From the NCBI GenBank assembly GCA_963930655.1, contig OZ005609.1, positions 15,015,001 to 15,079,000 of the forward strand: a stretch of 64,000 nt of DNA, given 5' to 3'. Positions 12,326-24,228 of the stretch are shown one piece after another. Position 1 is the stretch's first letter. Each line of letters opens with the position of its first letter. This DNA is from Myrica gale (lineage: Eukaryota > Streptophyta > Magnoliopsida > Fagales > Myricaceae). The notes under the pieces were generated by a model. The model was not told the DNA's origin and did not search any database. It was given only the letters and a program-made list of their open reading frames with translations. The position numbers and the translations under genes are program-made.

Positions 12326-12708
12326 TGTAAGAGTTTGAGATAATTGAAAGAGAGAGGAAACGAAAGAGGGAGACTAGTATTGAGGCTGAATGTTGAAATT
12401 TCTCATTCAGTGAAAAGTTAAAATATACAGAAGCAGAGTGTTCCTTTTATACAAGCTTACGTATAGGAATGCTCTCTAATAGAATAACAACAAAAAGGAC
12501 GTAAATGAATTAATTGCCAATAATTATATAACATAAAGAATATTCTCGAATTCGACCAACACCAAGTTTTTGCGTAGAGGAAGGTGTTTGTGCTTCCAAC
12601 TGTAGAGAAGGCAGTTGTGAGCTGGAATATCTAAGCTGTAATAGGTGACATGTGTCTGACCTACTAGCGTAGTAGCTGGAGAGGAGTTGAGATGTACCGA
12701 TTCTAATA
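12326..12708 (-). repeat. 3' LTR of Copia B
   Basis: On the plus strand starts TGTAAGAGTTTGAGATAATT and ends GATTCTAATA. Closely similar to 18891-19294, with a short deletion near 12630 relative to that copy. Confidence 0.85.
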
Positions 12709-12720
12709 ACCCCCCACAAG
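12709..12720 (-). promoter_or_regulatory. Polypurine tract of Copia B
   Basis: Minus-strand CTTGTGGGGGGT directly upstream of the 3' LTR; primes plus-strand DNA synthesis in LTR retrotransposons. Confidence 0.7.
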
Positions 12721-12935
12721 ATGGAGAGTGGATGTTAGACATTCCCATCTTGAGTAACAAGGCCCAAAGTCTTTGAGAAGGCAAAGGTTTGGTAAGTAAG
12801 TCAGCGAGCGGAGAAGTAGAGGGAACATAGGAAGTGGAAAGCGTACTAATTGCAATTTTATCATACATCATATGACAGTCAAGCTCGATGTGCTTGGTAC
12901 GTTCTCGAAGCAATGGGTTGGAAGAAATGTGTAAG

Positions 12936-13225
12936 CAGAGGCGGAGCGAGGGGGTGGCAAGCATGGGCGGCTGCCACCCCTTGGTTTTATAAAATCGTTT
13001 TATATATTGCCACCCCCTCGCCTCTGTAGAGCATGGCCACATGGGTGCGTACGTCACACTAGTAACCTCACCACAATCCCACATACGTTGTTAATGAAAC
13101 GGACCACTAGTTAACCTAAGCCGACTGACCCAGGTAGTTCACTGATCATGTGTCATTGACTTTCTAACATTTGCCCTCGTCATTTGGAATAAATAATTAA
13201 TACGGTACACGCGTTCACATGAAGC

Positions 13226-13282
<57 letters not shown>

Positions 13283-13572
13283 TTTATCTTCAGATAGGTC
13301 AGGCCCACAACTTTTTGTTGGTTATGTTCGGTGATTTTGTAAATTTGTGAATCGCTTATTTTTGCAAAAATATAGGATCCAATTGCCACCTCGTAGTGAC
13401 AGTACATAGGACAATACATGTATTTCAATATTTTAATGTTTTTTATCTTTAATTTTCGATATTCTATCTGTAATACATTTTCATTTTTTACATTACGTAT
13501 GAAAATTTTTTGAGATGTCATTTTGTCTTAAGAATTTGCCCCCCCTTTATTTGAGTTCTGGTTCCGCCACTG
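12936..13572. mobile_element. Non-autonomous hAT-type element 1, inside Copia B RNase H
   Basis: Bounded by perfect 8-bp duplications TGTGTAAG (12928-12935 and 13573-13580), the hAT signature. The left end is CAGAGGCGGAGC and the right end, inverted, is CAGTGGCGGAACC. The 637-bp body has no transposase; it holds a (TA)n tract. A second inverted end (CGCCTCTG ending at 13026) pairs with the left end to make a 91-bp mini-structure. Confidence 0.88.
13230..13279. repeat. (TA)n microsatellite
   Basis: About 25 uninterrupted TA units within hAT element 1. The ORF that reads through it on the minus strand is an artefact. Confidence 0.95.
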
Positions 13573-13797
13573 TGTGTAAGGTAGCATTATTATCACTTTA
13601 GAGAAGGGCAAGCTGTGAGTGAGTGATGCCAAGATCCATGAGAAGGTAACGCAACCAAGTGATTTCGCAGGCTGCAGTAGCCATAGAGCGGTATTCAACT
13701 TCAAAAAAGCTGCGAGAGATGGCGGATTGTTTCTTTAACTTCTAAGAGACAAGAGAATGGCCAAGAAGAACATAATAGCCAGTGGTGGATTTGAAAG

Positions 13798-15218
13798 CAG
13801 TGGCGTATCTAAGATATAAAATGAGTGGGGTTGAATTTCTAAGGGAAAATGACCAAAAATTTTTTCCACATAATAAAAAATGTCTTAAAATTACAATATC
13901 GCAAATTAAGAACTAAAAACATTAAAATAATGAAACACTTACTGTGTGGATAATATGTGTGACACACTTTGTCCCAAAAGAAAATGAATGCAATCTAAAA
14001 CCGTTGTTAATCGAATGCGATAAGCATTCTCTTGCTCATGTCCATGTGCTGATAATATGTGTGACACACTTTGTCGCTGATTCATGAGTGCTTCACATTT
14101 TTTCTAACTTCATTGTGAGCACTATCATGTCTGCTAACATGTTCATTAAATCTCACCAGCGCCTTTTTCCACTTATCAAATCCCTTAGATATAAACACAT
14201 CTCCCTCAGATTATGCTCCTTTAGGTGGCCTAAATAGATAACACCACAAATAATAAGCTGTATCCTCTAATACACTATATTATAAAAAGAATAAAACAAA
14301 ACAAAACAATTTAAAATGCCCATCAGCATATGAAGAAGACAATTCTTAACACCAATCAATAATTATGGAGTTTGATAAATATATGAAGATAAGGAATCTT
14401 CTTCTGTCAAAAAGTATTGGTGCACTCAGCTATTTCTTGTTAAAAAATAACCTTAGTAATAAATTAGATCAATCAAAAACAATATTTATGTGCTTTCCTT
14501 TCTAATTGGCAAATGATAAATTAGTGAGGATCTACATAATAAATTAGTAGTACCTACATAATTTACGTATTAGTGTAGTTAAATTGATAATGGACCACAC
14601 AAATACAGTAGTCCAAAAATGGTGTATTTGGCAGGTCTCTATACATGGGAAATTTCCTGCATCATGAGAATAATAATAAATCCATGCCCACCACAAGGGT
14701 CACCAACAATGTTACAATGAAAAAAGTTAGCCAAGAACTTACTGTGCTACAATATATGAAGAGAGATCAGAGGCGGAGCTGGGCTTACCTGTGTTGGCAG
14801 CGCCGATGGTCTGTCGGGGATGGTGGGCGTTCGGCGGGGGACGGTGGGCGGGGTAGTAGCAGTGGCGACAACGAACTGTGAGCAGTGAGAGGGACTGTTG
14901 AGGCGTGAGGGCTGAGGGAGACAAGGAGAGATTGTAGAGTGAGAGAGAGAGGTGAGAGTAATTTGTTTTTTAAAAAAAATCAGAGGGTAAAACGACGCCG
15001 TTTCACCCTCTAAGTTTTTAAAAAAAAAGCAAGCAGACCACACGGACTGGGCCAGTGGGTGCGCCCCCGCTGGCCCAGTCCCACCCCCACTAGCCCTGGA
15101 AGTAGGCCTGGACCAGTGTGGGCGGGCCTGCTTCTTAATAACCACAAAAAAATTTGCAAAGGATTTTTGGAGCCAGTGGGGGTGGCCGCCCTCGCCGCAC
15201 CCCCTGGATCCACCTGTG
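13798..15218 (-). mobile_element. hAT-type element 2 with a transposase remnant, inside Copia B RNase H
   Basis: Flanked by perfect 8-bp TSDs TTTGAAAG (13790-13797 and 15219-15226). The left end CAGTGGCGTATCTAAG and right end CCCCTGGATCCACCTGTG are degenerate TIRs of the CAGNGGCGGA type. The minus strand at about 13930-14290 encodes pieces of the TTF-type N-terminal region of hAT transposases (see separate entry). A second CAGAGGCGGAGC end occurs internally at 14768, so part of the right side may be a further nested relative. The pyrimidine/purine-rich right portion (14880-15200) has no gene. Confidence 0.82.
13930..14290 (-). pseudogene. hAT transposase fragment (TTF-type zinc-finger region)
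   Basis: Minus-strand translation gives YYLWCYLFRPPKGA, then GFDKWKKALVRFNEH, DSAHNEVRKN, and in an adjoining frame YRIRLTTVLDCIHFLL. These match the order of motifs (CYLF, GFxNWKK, SAHN, YRxRLxxxxDCIxFLL) of the plant TTF-type/zinc-finger MYM-type hAT proteins. Stops and a frame change occur; the catalytic and dimerisation regions are absent. A short repeat, GATAATATGTGTGACACACT, appears twice (13949-13968, 14051-14070). Confidence 0.7.
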
Positions 15219-18200
15219 TTTGAAAGTATCCGAGCAGGAAGCCCAATTAGAGTCGCAGTAACCGTTCACCTGTAAAGGAGAAGTTGCGGAGAAGAATAAA
15301 CCTTGGTCAGGAGTCCCCTTGACATAATAAAGTATTTTGTGAGCAGCATTGAGATGTGGAATGCGAGGTTGTTACATAAATTGGCTGAGGAGATGGACAA
15401 AGAAACAAATGTCATGTCGAGTAAGAGTTACGTAAAAAAGTTGTCCATCATCTTTGGAAAGTTTGAGGTTCTGATCCATAAGAGTGATGGTTGGTTTGTT
15501 GCCGAGAAAGCCAGAGTCTGTAAGAATGTCAATGGCATACCTACGCTGACAAAGGTGAATCCTAGATTGGTGTCGTGACACCTCAAAACTAAGGAAGAAC
15601 AAGGACCAAAGTCCTTAATGTGAAACTGAGAATGAAGAAACTGTGTGAGTTGATTCACAACGAGTTGGTCATTTGAAGCTACGATGATATCATCAACATA
15701 TACGAGCAGTTTCAGAAAAGAGGATCCCAAATTCTTGACAAAGAGCTATAGTCGGATTTGGAAGCACATAAACCACAATTTAAAAGTGATTGAGAGAATT
15801 TTTCGTACCATTGGTGGGAGGACTGCTTTAGGCCATATAAACTCTTGCGAAAGAGACAAACTTGATTTGGTTTAGCAAGTGAGTAACCGAGAAGCGGTTT
15901 CATATAGATTTCTTTATGGAGGTTCCTATGTAGAAATGCATTGTGGACATCAAATTGGTGAAGAGACCAATTGTGAATGGAAGCCAAGGCAAGAAGAGTG
16001 CGAACAGTGACCATTTTTGCAATAGGTGAGAAAGTCTCGTGGTAATTGAGACCTTCTTGCTGAGTGTGGTGAGCCTTGTAATGCTCAATAGTGTCATTAG
16101 AAATATAATTGATGCGACCATTTGGATCCAATAACATACTTGGATGTAGGTAGGTCAGTGATGTTCTAAGTACCATTGGATTCCAAAGCATAAATTTCAT
16201 GTGCAATAGTTAATCTCCAATCTACGGACTTAACAACTTGAAAATATGATGAAGGTGCAGTGATTTTAAGAATGGAAGAAGAAAAAGCCTTATATGAAGA
16301 GGACAAACACTGGTAGGACATACAATTAAATAAGGGATAAGGATGAGAAGAAGTTACCACAGAGTTTGCTGGAGATGATATATTTGCAATGACTTGCTGA
16401 CATGTGTAGTCCTTCAAATGGACTGGAGAATAAGGATTTGATTTTTGGGGAACTAAAGGAGACATGAGAAAAGGAATTGAAGACAGGTCAGAGATTGTAA
16501 ACTAAAGTGGATTGGTATATAAAGGAGGAGTGGGAGAAGGAAGTGGAGAAGCGGATAGGGAGGGGGAGTTTTATATGGAAAAATATGCTCATGGAATAAA
16601 ACATCAAGGGAGAGAAAAACTTTGTGAGAAAATTAGATCAAGAAGTTTATAACCCTTGACACCAAAAGGGTAACCAAGGTGTAAACACTTCCGGGTATTT
16701 GGATCAAATTTCTGGCGATGAGATTTGATGTTAGCTGCAAAACAAAGGTAGCCATTGATAATGTATGAGGGTGGATGGTTATATAGAAGTTTGTAAAGGG
16801 TAAAATTTTGAGATGTGGGGATGGTGTCCGATTAATAATGTAAGCAGTCATGCGTATCATATAGGGCTAGTAGGTGAGATGTAGGCCATATTGAAATTTA
16901 AGAGGATGGACAATATTTAACAAATGTTAGTGTTTGCATTTTGCAATGCCATTTTGTTGGTGAATAATCGTCAACCAATGTTAGGAAATAACGTGTACCA
17001 TTATATCCTTCTTGAGGACAAGGCCCCCATATATCATAATGCACGATTTCAAAAGGTTTTGAAGATTTATGTGAGCTGGGTGGAAATGGTAATCTATGCA
17101 GTTTAGCTAAAGAATAAATATTACAAACAAAGGTTTTATTGGATGTTAATTAAGCTAAAGTTCTTGACAATAAAAGATAGATGTGAATTAGAAACATGGC
17201 CTAGGCAATAATGTCATAACTCATGTGTTGTGAGAGCCGAAACAGAGCTGGTCATAGGAGGAATAATAGAACTAGAATCAGCCGCTGCCAGTACATCTGA
17301 AGGAGCTTTGGTCAGGCTATGGTGATAGAGCCCATTGGAGATATTACCCTTCCCAATCATTCAACAGGTTACTAATTCTTGAATGAAACAATGATTAGAG
17401 AATAGATACAACAACAATTAGAAGATTTAGTAAGTTGTCAAACAAAAGGAAAATTGAAGTTAAAAGATGGAATGCACAGAACATTTGTGAGAGTGATATG
17501 GGAATTGATTTTCACAGAACCAATATGAGTTACTCAGCTAAGGCACAATTAGGAAGTTGAGCTTTATTTGAAACTGTGGTTGGAGTGGAAGTCTAGATAG
17601 AGGGGCAATAGATCATATGATATGTCGCTCTTATATCTATAATCCAAGGAAATATGGTGCCCTGAGTGGAAGTAAAAACTAAGGCATGAAGACATGTGAG
17701 ATTGAAAATGTTCAAAATGAGTAGAAGAAGGTATGGACAAAACATGATTAATGGAAGCATGGGAAGTCTGTGATTGGAGAAGAGTTATTAGCTGTTGAAG
17801 TTGGTCCTTTGGAATTGTTACTTGAGAATCTGTAGAAACTTGGTCTACAGGTAGAGTGCTGACTTGGTTTGCAGAAGAAGCAAGTCTCGTAGACTTACCA
17901 TAAAGTTTGTGACCCGGTGGGTACCCATTGAGTTTATAGCATTTTTCAAGAACATGCCCAGATAATTTGCAATAAGTGCAGTAAGGTTTGTCAAGCTCAG
18001 GATGTGCCTTAAAGCATAGGTCAAAAGAATTTCCAGATACCTTGCAATGAGTACAGTAAGAACGATCTCTCCTTTGAAAACCAGAAAATTGTGCTGAATT
18101 ACGATGGCCAAAATTATTGACAGCAAGAGCAAGAGTATCTGAAGGATTCAGAGGAAGCGAAATCTATTTTCCTTTCTCTTCTTGTTGGACCAAAGCGTAT

Positions 18201-18875
18201 ACTTCGCTTAAACATGGCAAAGGTTTGATCAAAATAATCTGAGTCTTAATGGGAGTAAAAGAATCGTAAGTCCACAGTAGGAATTTCAAGACCCAATCAC
18301 GTTGTTGATGCTCCAGCATGACTTTGAGTGCTCCACAAGAACAAGTAGGAATTATTTCAAAATTTTGAAGTTCATCAAGTAAACCCTTCCGTTTCAAAAA
18401 AAAAGCACTTACAGAATCATCTCCTTTAGAGAGAGAGAGAGAGAGTGAGTTGCTTGCTTGAGTTTATAAATACGTGGACTATTGTTCTGAGCTAAGCGTT
18501 GTTCAAGTTCTAGCCATAAGTCAAGAGCATAATCAATGTAAATGATGTTGTTCTGGATTTCTGGTGAAATGACATTCTATAGCCATGTAATGACCATGTC
18601 ATTGCATTCCAACCATGCATCTAAAAGAAGATCAGAAGAATCAGAGAGTTCAGTGAGTTTGTCGTCGATGAAGCCTAACTTTCTTTTAAGTTGGAGTGAG
18701 CATTAAACAGTGCGTGCCCAAGAGTGGTAGTTATCTGCCTTGAGAAGATCGGTAGTAAGCAAGATGGTTGGACCGTCATTTGGATTGAGAAAATAAGGAA
18801 TCGTTGAATCTTTTGGGTTAATGACTGTAGAAAATGGATTTTCTTTAGTAATGGGTGTTTCTGTCGCCATTGTGA

Positions 18876-18888
18876 GGCTCTGATACCA
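18876..18888 (-). promoter_or_regulatory. Primer binding site of Copia B
   Basis: Plus-strand GGCTCTGATACCA is the complement of TGGTATCAGAGCC, the exact initiator-tRNA binding site, two bases inside the 5' LTR. Confidence 0.9.
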
Positions 18889-18890
18889 TA

Positions 18891-19294
18891 TGAGAGTTTG
18901 AGATAATTGAGAGAGAGAAACAGAGAGGAAACGAAAGAGGGAGACTAGTATTGAGGCTGAATGTTGAAATTTCTCATTCAGTGAAAAGTTAAAATATACA
19001 GAAGCAGAGTGTTCCTTTTATACAAGCTTACGCATAGGAATGCTCTCTAACAGAATAACAACAAAAAGGACGTAAATGAATGAATTGCCAATAATTACAT
19101 AACATAAAGAATATTCTCGAATTCGACCAACACCAAGTTGTTGCGTAGAGGAAGGTGTTTGTGCTTCCAGCTATAGAGAAGGCAATTGTGAGCTTGAATA
19201 GTGAGTTGAAATACCTGGGTTGTAACAGGTGACATGTGTCTGACCTACTGGCGTAATAGCTGGAAAGGAGGAGCTGAGATGTACCGACTCTAAT
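18891..19294 (-). repeat. 5' LTR of Copia B
   Basis: About 404 bp; on the plus strand starts TGAGAGTTTGAG and ends GACTCTAATA. Near-identical over long blocks to 12326-12708. Confidence 0.85.
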
Positions 19295-20344
19295 AGTAGT
19301 ACCTGCTGGAGGAGACCTGTTCATCTTTTGAAATGGAAAGATATAAGGAATAAGGCGTTGACTTTTGGCCTTACTAGCAAAATTTAGTGCCGGAATAATG
19401 GTGAATTTCGCCGAAGTTCAGGCAGCGACTGGCTGCTAATTTGGGAGGTGAACCGTGCCTTTAAAGAGACAAGTTGGGTAGGGTTTACAACCCATTTACT
19501 AAAGTTTAGGTTCTGGGTTGTTTTTAATAATATTTGATAATTCAAGCCCAAATTGTTTTTATTTGCAGTGACTTGGGCTTCTTTTATCTTTGTTTTGTAT
19601 GAGCCTATTTTTTAAACCTTTTAATGATGCCCAAATAGTTTAAACCCTAAATGGATGGGTGACCAAATATTCTATTGGGTTCATAAGATTAGGTCCATTT
19701 TTGGTCTTTTGGCGTCAAACTTTGACTCATTGTTGGTGGGTGAATTACCCACATCCAGTGGGCACGGTTTGACTTGAACTAGTTCTGAACGAATCGGATT
19801 TGACTCAAGAGAATAAAATATTGTTATTTATTTATCCTTTAAAAAAGAATATATTTTTTCTAGAATTTTTTGTTTGTTTTCCAACATGATTGTTGAATGA
19901 AATAAATTCTTTTTTGATGATAAGAAGTTGTGATTACCAATGTTCTCTTAGGAGTAACCACAACATCCTAAATCAAGTAGATAATCACATAAAGTGTTTT
20001 ACCTCATCTAGTTTCTTGGAATCTAAATTGTGATTAAAACATAAAATTTAGTGACCTGGCCCTAGAAGGAAGTTGCTGATTTTGTGATTTAATTAGAATA
20101 AAATGATAATTTTAGCATTAGAAATGGTTTTTCCTATGCTCTCAAGAAAGAAAATTATTGTTTACTAGTGCTTCAAATTACTAGTTTTATTATGAAGTAA
20201 CAGTAAATTCATGCAATTTTGCGACCTCTACACACAGTAAGGTTGAATTTATTGTCTTTGTATTGACAGTGGTTAATATGAAAGAAAGTTTTGTATTTCA
20301 TAGTACTCAAGTTTTATTAATTTTATTTCTTGGTTATTGCAGCT
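19295..20344 (+). other. Copia A leader, distal part
   Basis: Non-coding 5' leader of Copia A resumed after Copia B. AT-rich, with several GGGCTT and AAACCCTA words; no ORF or RNA gene recognised. Confidence 0.6.
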
Positions 20345-23300
20345 ATTCCTACTACTTTTGATTCTCGTATTCCGATGTTGAATGAGAAAAATTTTACTGA
20401 CTAGAAATAAAGTGTATTATTGTTTGTTCATGGGTGCATGAACCTTGACCTGGACCTTCGTGAGAATAAACCACCCGCTCTCACGGACTCAAGTACGCTG
20501 TAGGTGGTCACTAAGTATGAACGGTGAGAGTGATCTAATCGTCTAAGTCTGATGTTCATGCGGTCATATACTAATAAAAGTATTAGGGGTTCTATCCCTA
20601 CTTGTACTAAGGAAAAATATTTATTTAAGGCAGTTGAAAACCAATTTGTGATTTCCAATAAAGGTTTGACCAAGATTCTGAGGAAAAGGGTTCGAGCAAA
20701 TTTTTTTTATTGTACTAAAGGTGTGCCGAGCACATAATGGAGATGAGGAACATGGCGACTCAGCTCAAGTCATTAACAGTTGAGATTTCAAAGTCAGTTT
20801 TGGTTAATCTTATACTAAACTCTGTTCCTGCAACATTTTGTCATTTTAAAATCTCCTACGACAAATATAAGGATAAATGGTCTGTAAATGAATTATTTTC
20901 CATGTGTGTTCAAGAGGAAGAGAGATTGAAACATAAGAGGCTTGAAAGTGCTCATTTTGGCCACTCATGCTAAAGAAAAGGCCAAAAGAGGAAAATGCTC
21001 AGCAACCAAAGAAGGAACATAAAGTACCAATAAAGAATAGTGACAACTGTTTCTTTTGCAAGAAAATGGGCATTTAAAGAAAGATTATTTGGGGTATAAG
21101 AAATGGCTCGAGAAGAAAGGTAATCTCATATCTATGGAGTGTCATGAATCATTTTTTGTTGAAGCTCCAAATAATTCATGGTGGATTGATTCAGGTATTA
21201 CAATCCACATTATTAATATTATACAGGGTTTTCTCAATATAAGAAAGTCGATAATAAGTGAACAAAACATCTATTCAGGAAACAAGATGGGATCACGACT
21301 GGAGGCTGTTGGGAGTTTTAAAGATTGGAAATGTTTTTAGTTCTTGAAAATGTCTTTCATGTTCCAAAAGTTTCTAGAAATTTGGTTTCTATTTCGAGAA
21401 TGATTTTGGTTTGATATGGGTTTCATTTTAAAAACTCTGCTTTTAGTTTATTTGAAAATAAAAATTTCATTGGTGGTGGAACATTGATTGATGGTTTATT
21501 TAAATTCGATTTGGATTAAAATTTTGAAAATGATTATTTATCCATACATACAAAAGTTGGTTATAAAAGGAGCTTAAAAAATGAGAACTCCTCTCTGTTA
21601 TGGCATAAGAGATTGAGATATATCTCCATAGAGAGAATTAAGAGGTTAGTGAATTATGAGGTTCTGAAAACCCTTGATTTCACTAATTTTGGTACTTGTG
21701 TGGACTGCATAAAAGGAAAGCAGACTAACAAGACCAGTAAGGTGCCAAAAGGAGTTCTCAGATTTTGAAGATCATACACACATATATTTGTGGGTCATTT
21801 ACTACTCCTTGCTTAAATGGTCAAAGATATTTTATCTCATTCATTGATGACCATAGAAGATATATGTATCTCTATCTTCTTAATAATAAGTTTAAGGCAT
21901 TTAATGCTTTCAAGACCTATGAGGTGGAAGTAGAGAAATAGAAGGATAAACAAATCAAGATCATAAGATTTGATAGAGGTGGGGAGTATTACGGTAGGTA
22001 CACAGATCAAGGACAAATGAATGGTCCATTTACGAAATTCCTTGAAGAAGAAGGCGTAATTGCCCAATATATGACACCTAGTACACCTCAACAAAATGTT
22101 GTAGTTGAAAGGAGGAATCGCACGCTTATGGACATGGTAAGGAGCATGATTAATAATTCTAATTTTCCGCTATCTTGATGGATTGAAGCCTTAAAAACCA
22201 CAATCTATATATTGAACATCGTTTCGTCCAAGACTATTTAAAAGACACCTTCGAATTATGGAATGAGTGAAAACCTAGTTTGAATCATATACACATATGA
22301 TGTTATCTTACAGAATTGAGAGCTTATAATCCTCACATGAAGAAATTAAACCCAAGGACAACTGACGAATTTTTTATTGGTTATGCAGTAAACACAAAAG
22401 GATTCAGATTTTACTGTCCTTCTCATACTCATAAAGTTATTAAGTCTAGAAATGATAGATTTGTTGAGGATATTGACATTAGTGAAAGTGCTTACCCTCG
22501 ACAGATTAAATGTAAGGAAGCATGAGAAATGACCGAAACGCCTTCAATTATGAGACGTTTGATTGTGGTTGGGGAAAGTCAAAATGATATCCTAGAACAT
22601 CAATCAAAATATAATAAAAATAATACTCAAAATAAAGTATAATGTATAAAATTTGATTGACTGTTTATTTTAGAATCTAGATTTTGGATGAATATTTATA
22701 TTTATGATGAATAAGAGAAAAATCTTCTAAAAATTTTGTCCAAAAAATATTTTTGGCTAATTAGGGCATCAAAAGAATGTCCAAAAAAGCAAACATGCCA
22801 AATTGGAATTTCCAGTTTCAATTCCGCAAATTTCGATTTCATTTCGGTTGCATTTCGTTATTTACCGGAATGGAACCGGAAGAAAAAAAAGATTCTGGTG
22901 AGTACTGGAACGGAACCAGAATTGGCCATTCTGGTTCCATCCGTTTTGGTACCCACCCTTAGAATAAGGAGACCAGTAATTTCAAATGACTCTATGTTTT
23001 ACCTCCAAGAGTTTGATTTTGATGTCGGACCTAAGAATGATCCAAGTACGTTTTCACATGCCATAAATGAAAATAACTCCATACTTTTGTTTAATGTCAA
23101 GCAAGAAGAGTTGGAATCCATGAGTACAAATCAAGTCTTGGATCTAGTTAAGCTACCAGAAGGATTTATAGCCATTGGCTGCAAATGAGTTTATAAAACG
23201 AAAAGAAATTTTTCTGGTACCACTGAACGATATAAAACTAGACTTGTGGCTAAAGGATTTACTCAAAAGGAAAGTATCGATTATCACGAGACCTAATCAT

Positions 23301-24228
23301 TGCGTTAGTAGCTCATTTTGATTTAGAGGTACAACAGATGAATGTGAAAATTGCTTTCTTAAATGGGGATTTAGAGGAGGAGGTATATATGGCACAACCT
23401 GAAGGTTTTTGTGATAGCAGTCAGTTAGTTTGCAAATTAAAGAAATCTATATATGGACTAAAGTAAGTTTCTCGTCAGTGGTATATGAAATTTCACGAGG
23501 TTATCACCTCATACGAATTCACTAAGAACATTTTTTATCAGTGTATATCCTTTAAGGTCAATGTGAGTAAGTAAAAGTACACAATTTACGTACTCACGCT
23601 GAGAATATTTTTTATCAGTGTATATACATTTTCCTAGTCATATATTTGGATGATATTTTACTTGCAAGCAGTGGCTTAGGTTTGCTACATAAAAGTAAAC
23701 AGTTCCTCTCTCAAAACTTTGAAATGAAGGATTTGCGTGAAACCTCTTATGTCAATGACATAAACATTCACAAAGACAGACAACAAAGAACATTATGATT
23801 ATCTCAAAAGGCCTACATTGAGAAAGTTTTGGAGAGATTCGACATAAAGGACTGTGCTCCTATAGTAGCATCTATTGTCAAAGGGGAAAATTTTAATAAA
23901 GCTCAAAGTCCCCATAATGCATTAGAATAGGAGCAGATGAACAATATTCCCTATGCATTTGTTGTTGGGAGTCTATTATATGCATAGGTTTGCTCTAGAC
24001 TTGACATAAGTTTGACAGTAGGATTTTTGGGTAGATATCAAAGTAACCTTGGTTTAGAACATTGGAAAGCTGCAAAGAAAGTCATGTGTTACAAGGAACT
24101 AAGAATATCAGATTGACCTACAGGCATACTAATCATTTAGAGGTGATTGGTTATTTAAAGTCAGATTATGCCAAATGTGTAGACACCAAAAAGTCAACTT
24201 CATGTTATATATTTCTTCTTGCTAAGGG
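20345..24228 (+). pseudogene. Copia A gag-pol, N-terminal RNase H half included, heavily decayed
   Basis: Gag starts near 20375 (NEKNFTD) and contains a UBN2-type region (LVNLILNSVP, WSVNELFSMC). A CFFCKKMG knuckle fragment lies near 21050. Protease is marked by SWWIDSG (about 21180). GAG-pre-integrase reads LLWHKRLRYIS (about 21600); integrase to about 22260 is full of stops. Reverse transcriptase includes KTRLVAKGFTQKESIDYHET, NVKIAFLNGDLEE, KLKKSIYGLK and the YLDD box at 23643-23654. RNase H begins near 24110 and stops at about 24228, where a large insertion separates it from its other half at 37530. About 22600-22975 is extra sequence between integrase and RT. Family resemblance is to TNT1-like copia Pol. 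Confidence 0.87.
22580..22975. mobile_element. Probable small insertion between integrase and RT of Copia A
   Basis: Non-copia sequence here interrupts the pol reading. It is AT-rich on the left and has alternating ACCGGAA/GGAACCG and CCAGAAT/ATTCTGG words on the right, ending GGTACCCACCCTTAG, a terminus type seen in MITEs. I could not find the matching left TIR or a TSD. Confidence 0.35.

Larger units (their letters stand above)
12721..18870 (-). pseudogene. Copia B gag-pol remnant
   Basis: In element orientation an ATG at 18870 opens a copia gag N-terminus (PYFLNPNDGP, then DNYHSWAR), broken by a stop near 18708. Gag continues at 18397-18164 (ending in LPCLSEVYALVQQEE) and 18132-17845, where CTYCKLSGHVLEKC is a CCHC knuckle. 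Integrase C-terminal sequence lies around 17100-16630 (HLGYPFGVKGYK). Reverse transcriptase at 16206-15712 shows VRTLLALASIHNW, FDVHNAFLH and SLYGLKQ, and its YVDD box is at about 15700. RNase H is split three ways by insertions: [10 protein letters not shown] (near 15240), TTGYYVLLGH and EVEYRSMA (about 13790-13600), and RTKHIELD to ADLLTKPLPSQ (about 12920-12780). Numerous stops and frame changes show that it is inactive. Confidence 0.85.
12326..19294 (-). mobile_element. Copia B: Ty1/copia retrotransposon nested in Copia A, minus strand
   Basis: LTRs at 12326-12708 (3' LTR in element orientation) and 18891-19294 (5' LTR) share long near-identical tracts such as GAAACGAAAGAGGGAGACTAG. The primer binding site, read on the plus strand as GGCTCTGATACCA, adjoins the right LTR at 18876-18888; a purine tract (CTTGTGGGGGGT on the minus strand) adjoins the left LTR. 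Flanks GTAGG (12321-12325) and GTAGT (19295-19299) fit a 5-bp TSD. The LTRs are much more alike than those of Copia A, consistent with later insertion. Its RNase H region was then hit by two hAT-type elements. Confidence 0.9.

Noticed and set aside
13180..13521. 113-codon minus-strand ORF
   Set aside because: It reads through a (TA)n microsatellite in a hAT element and encodes a Tyr-Ile repeat; an artefact.
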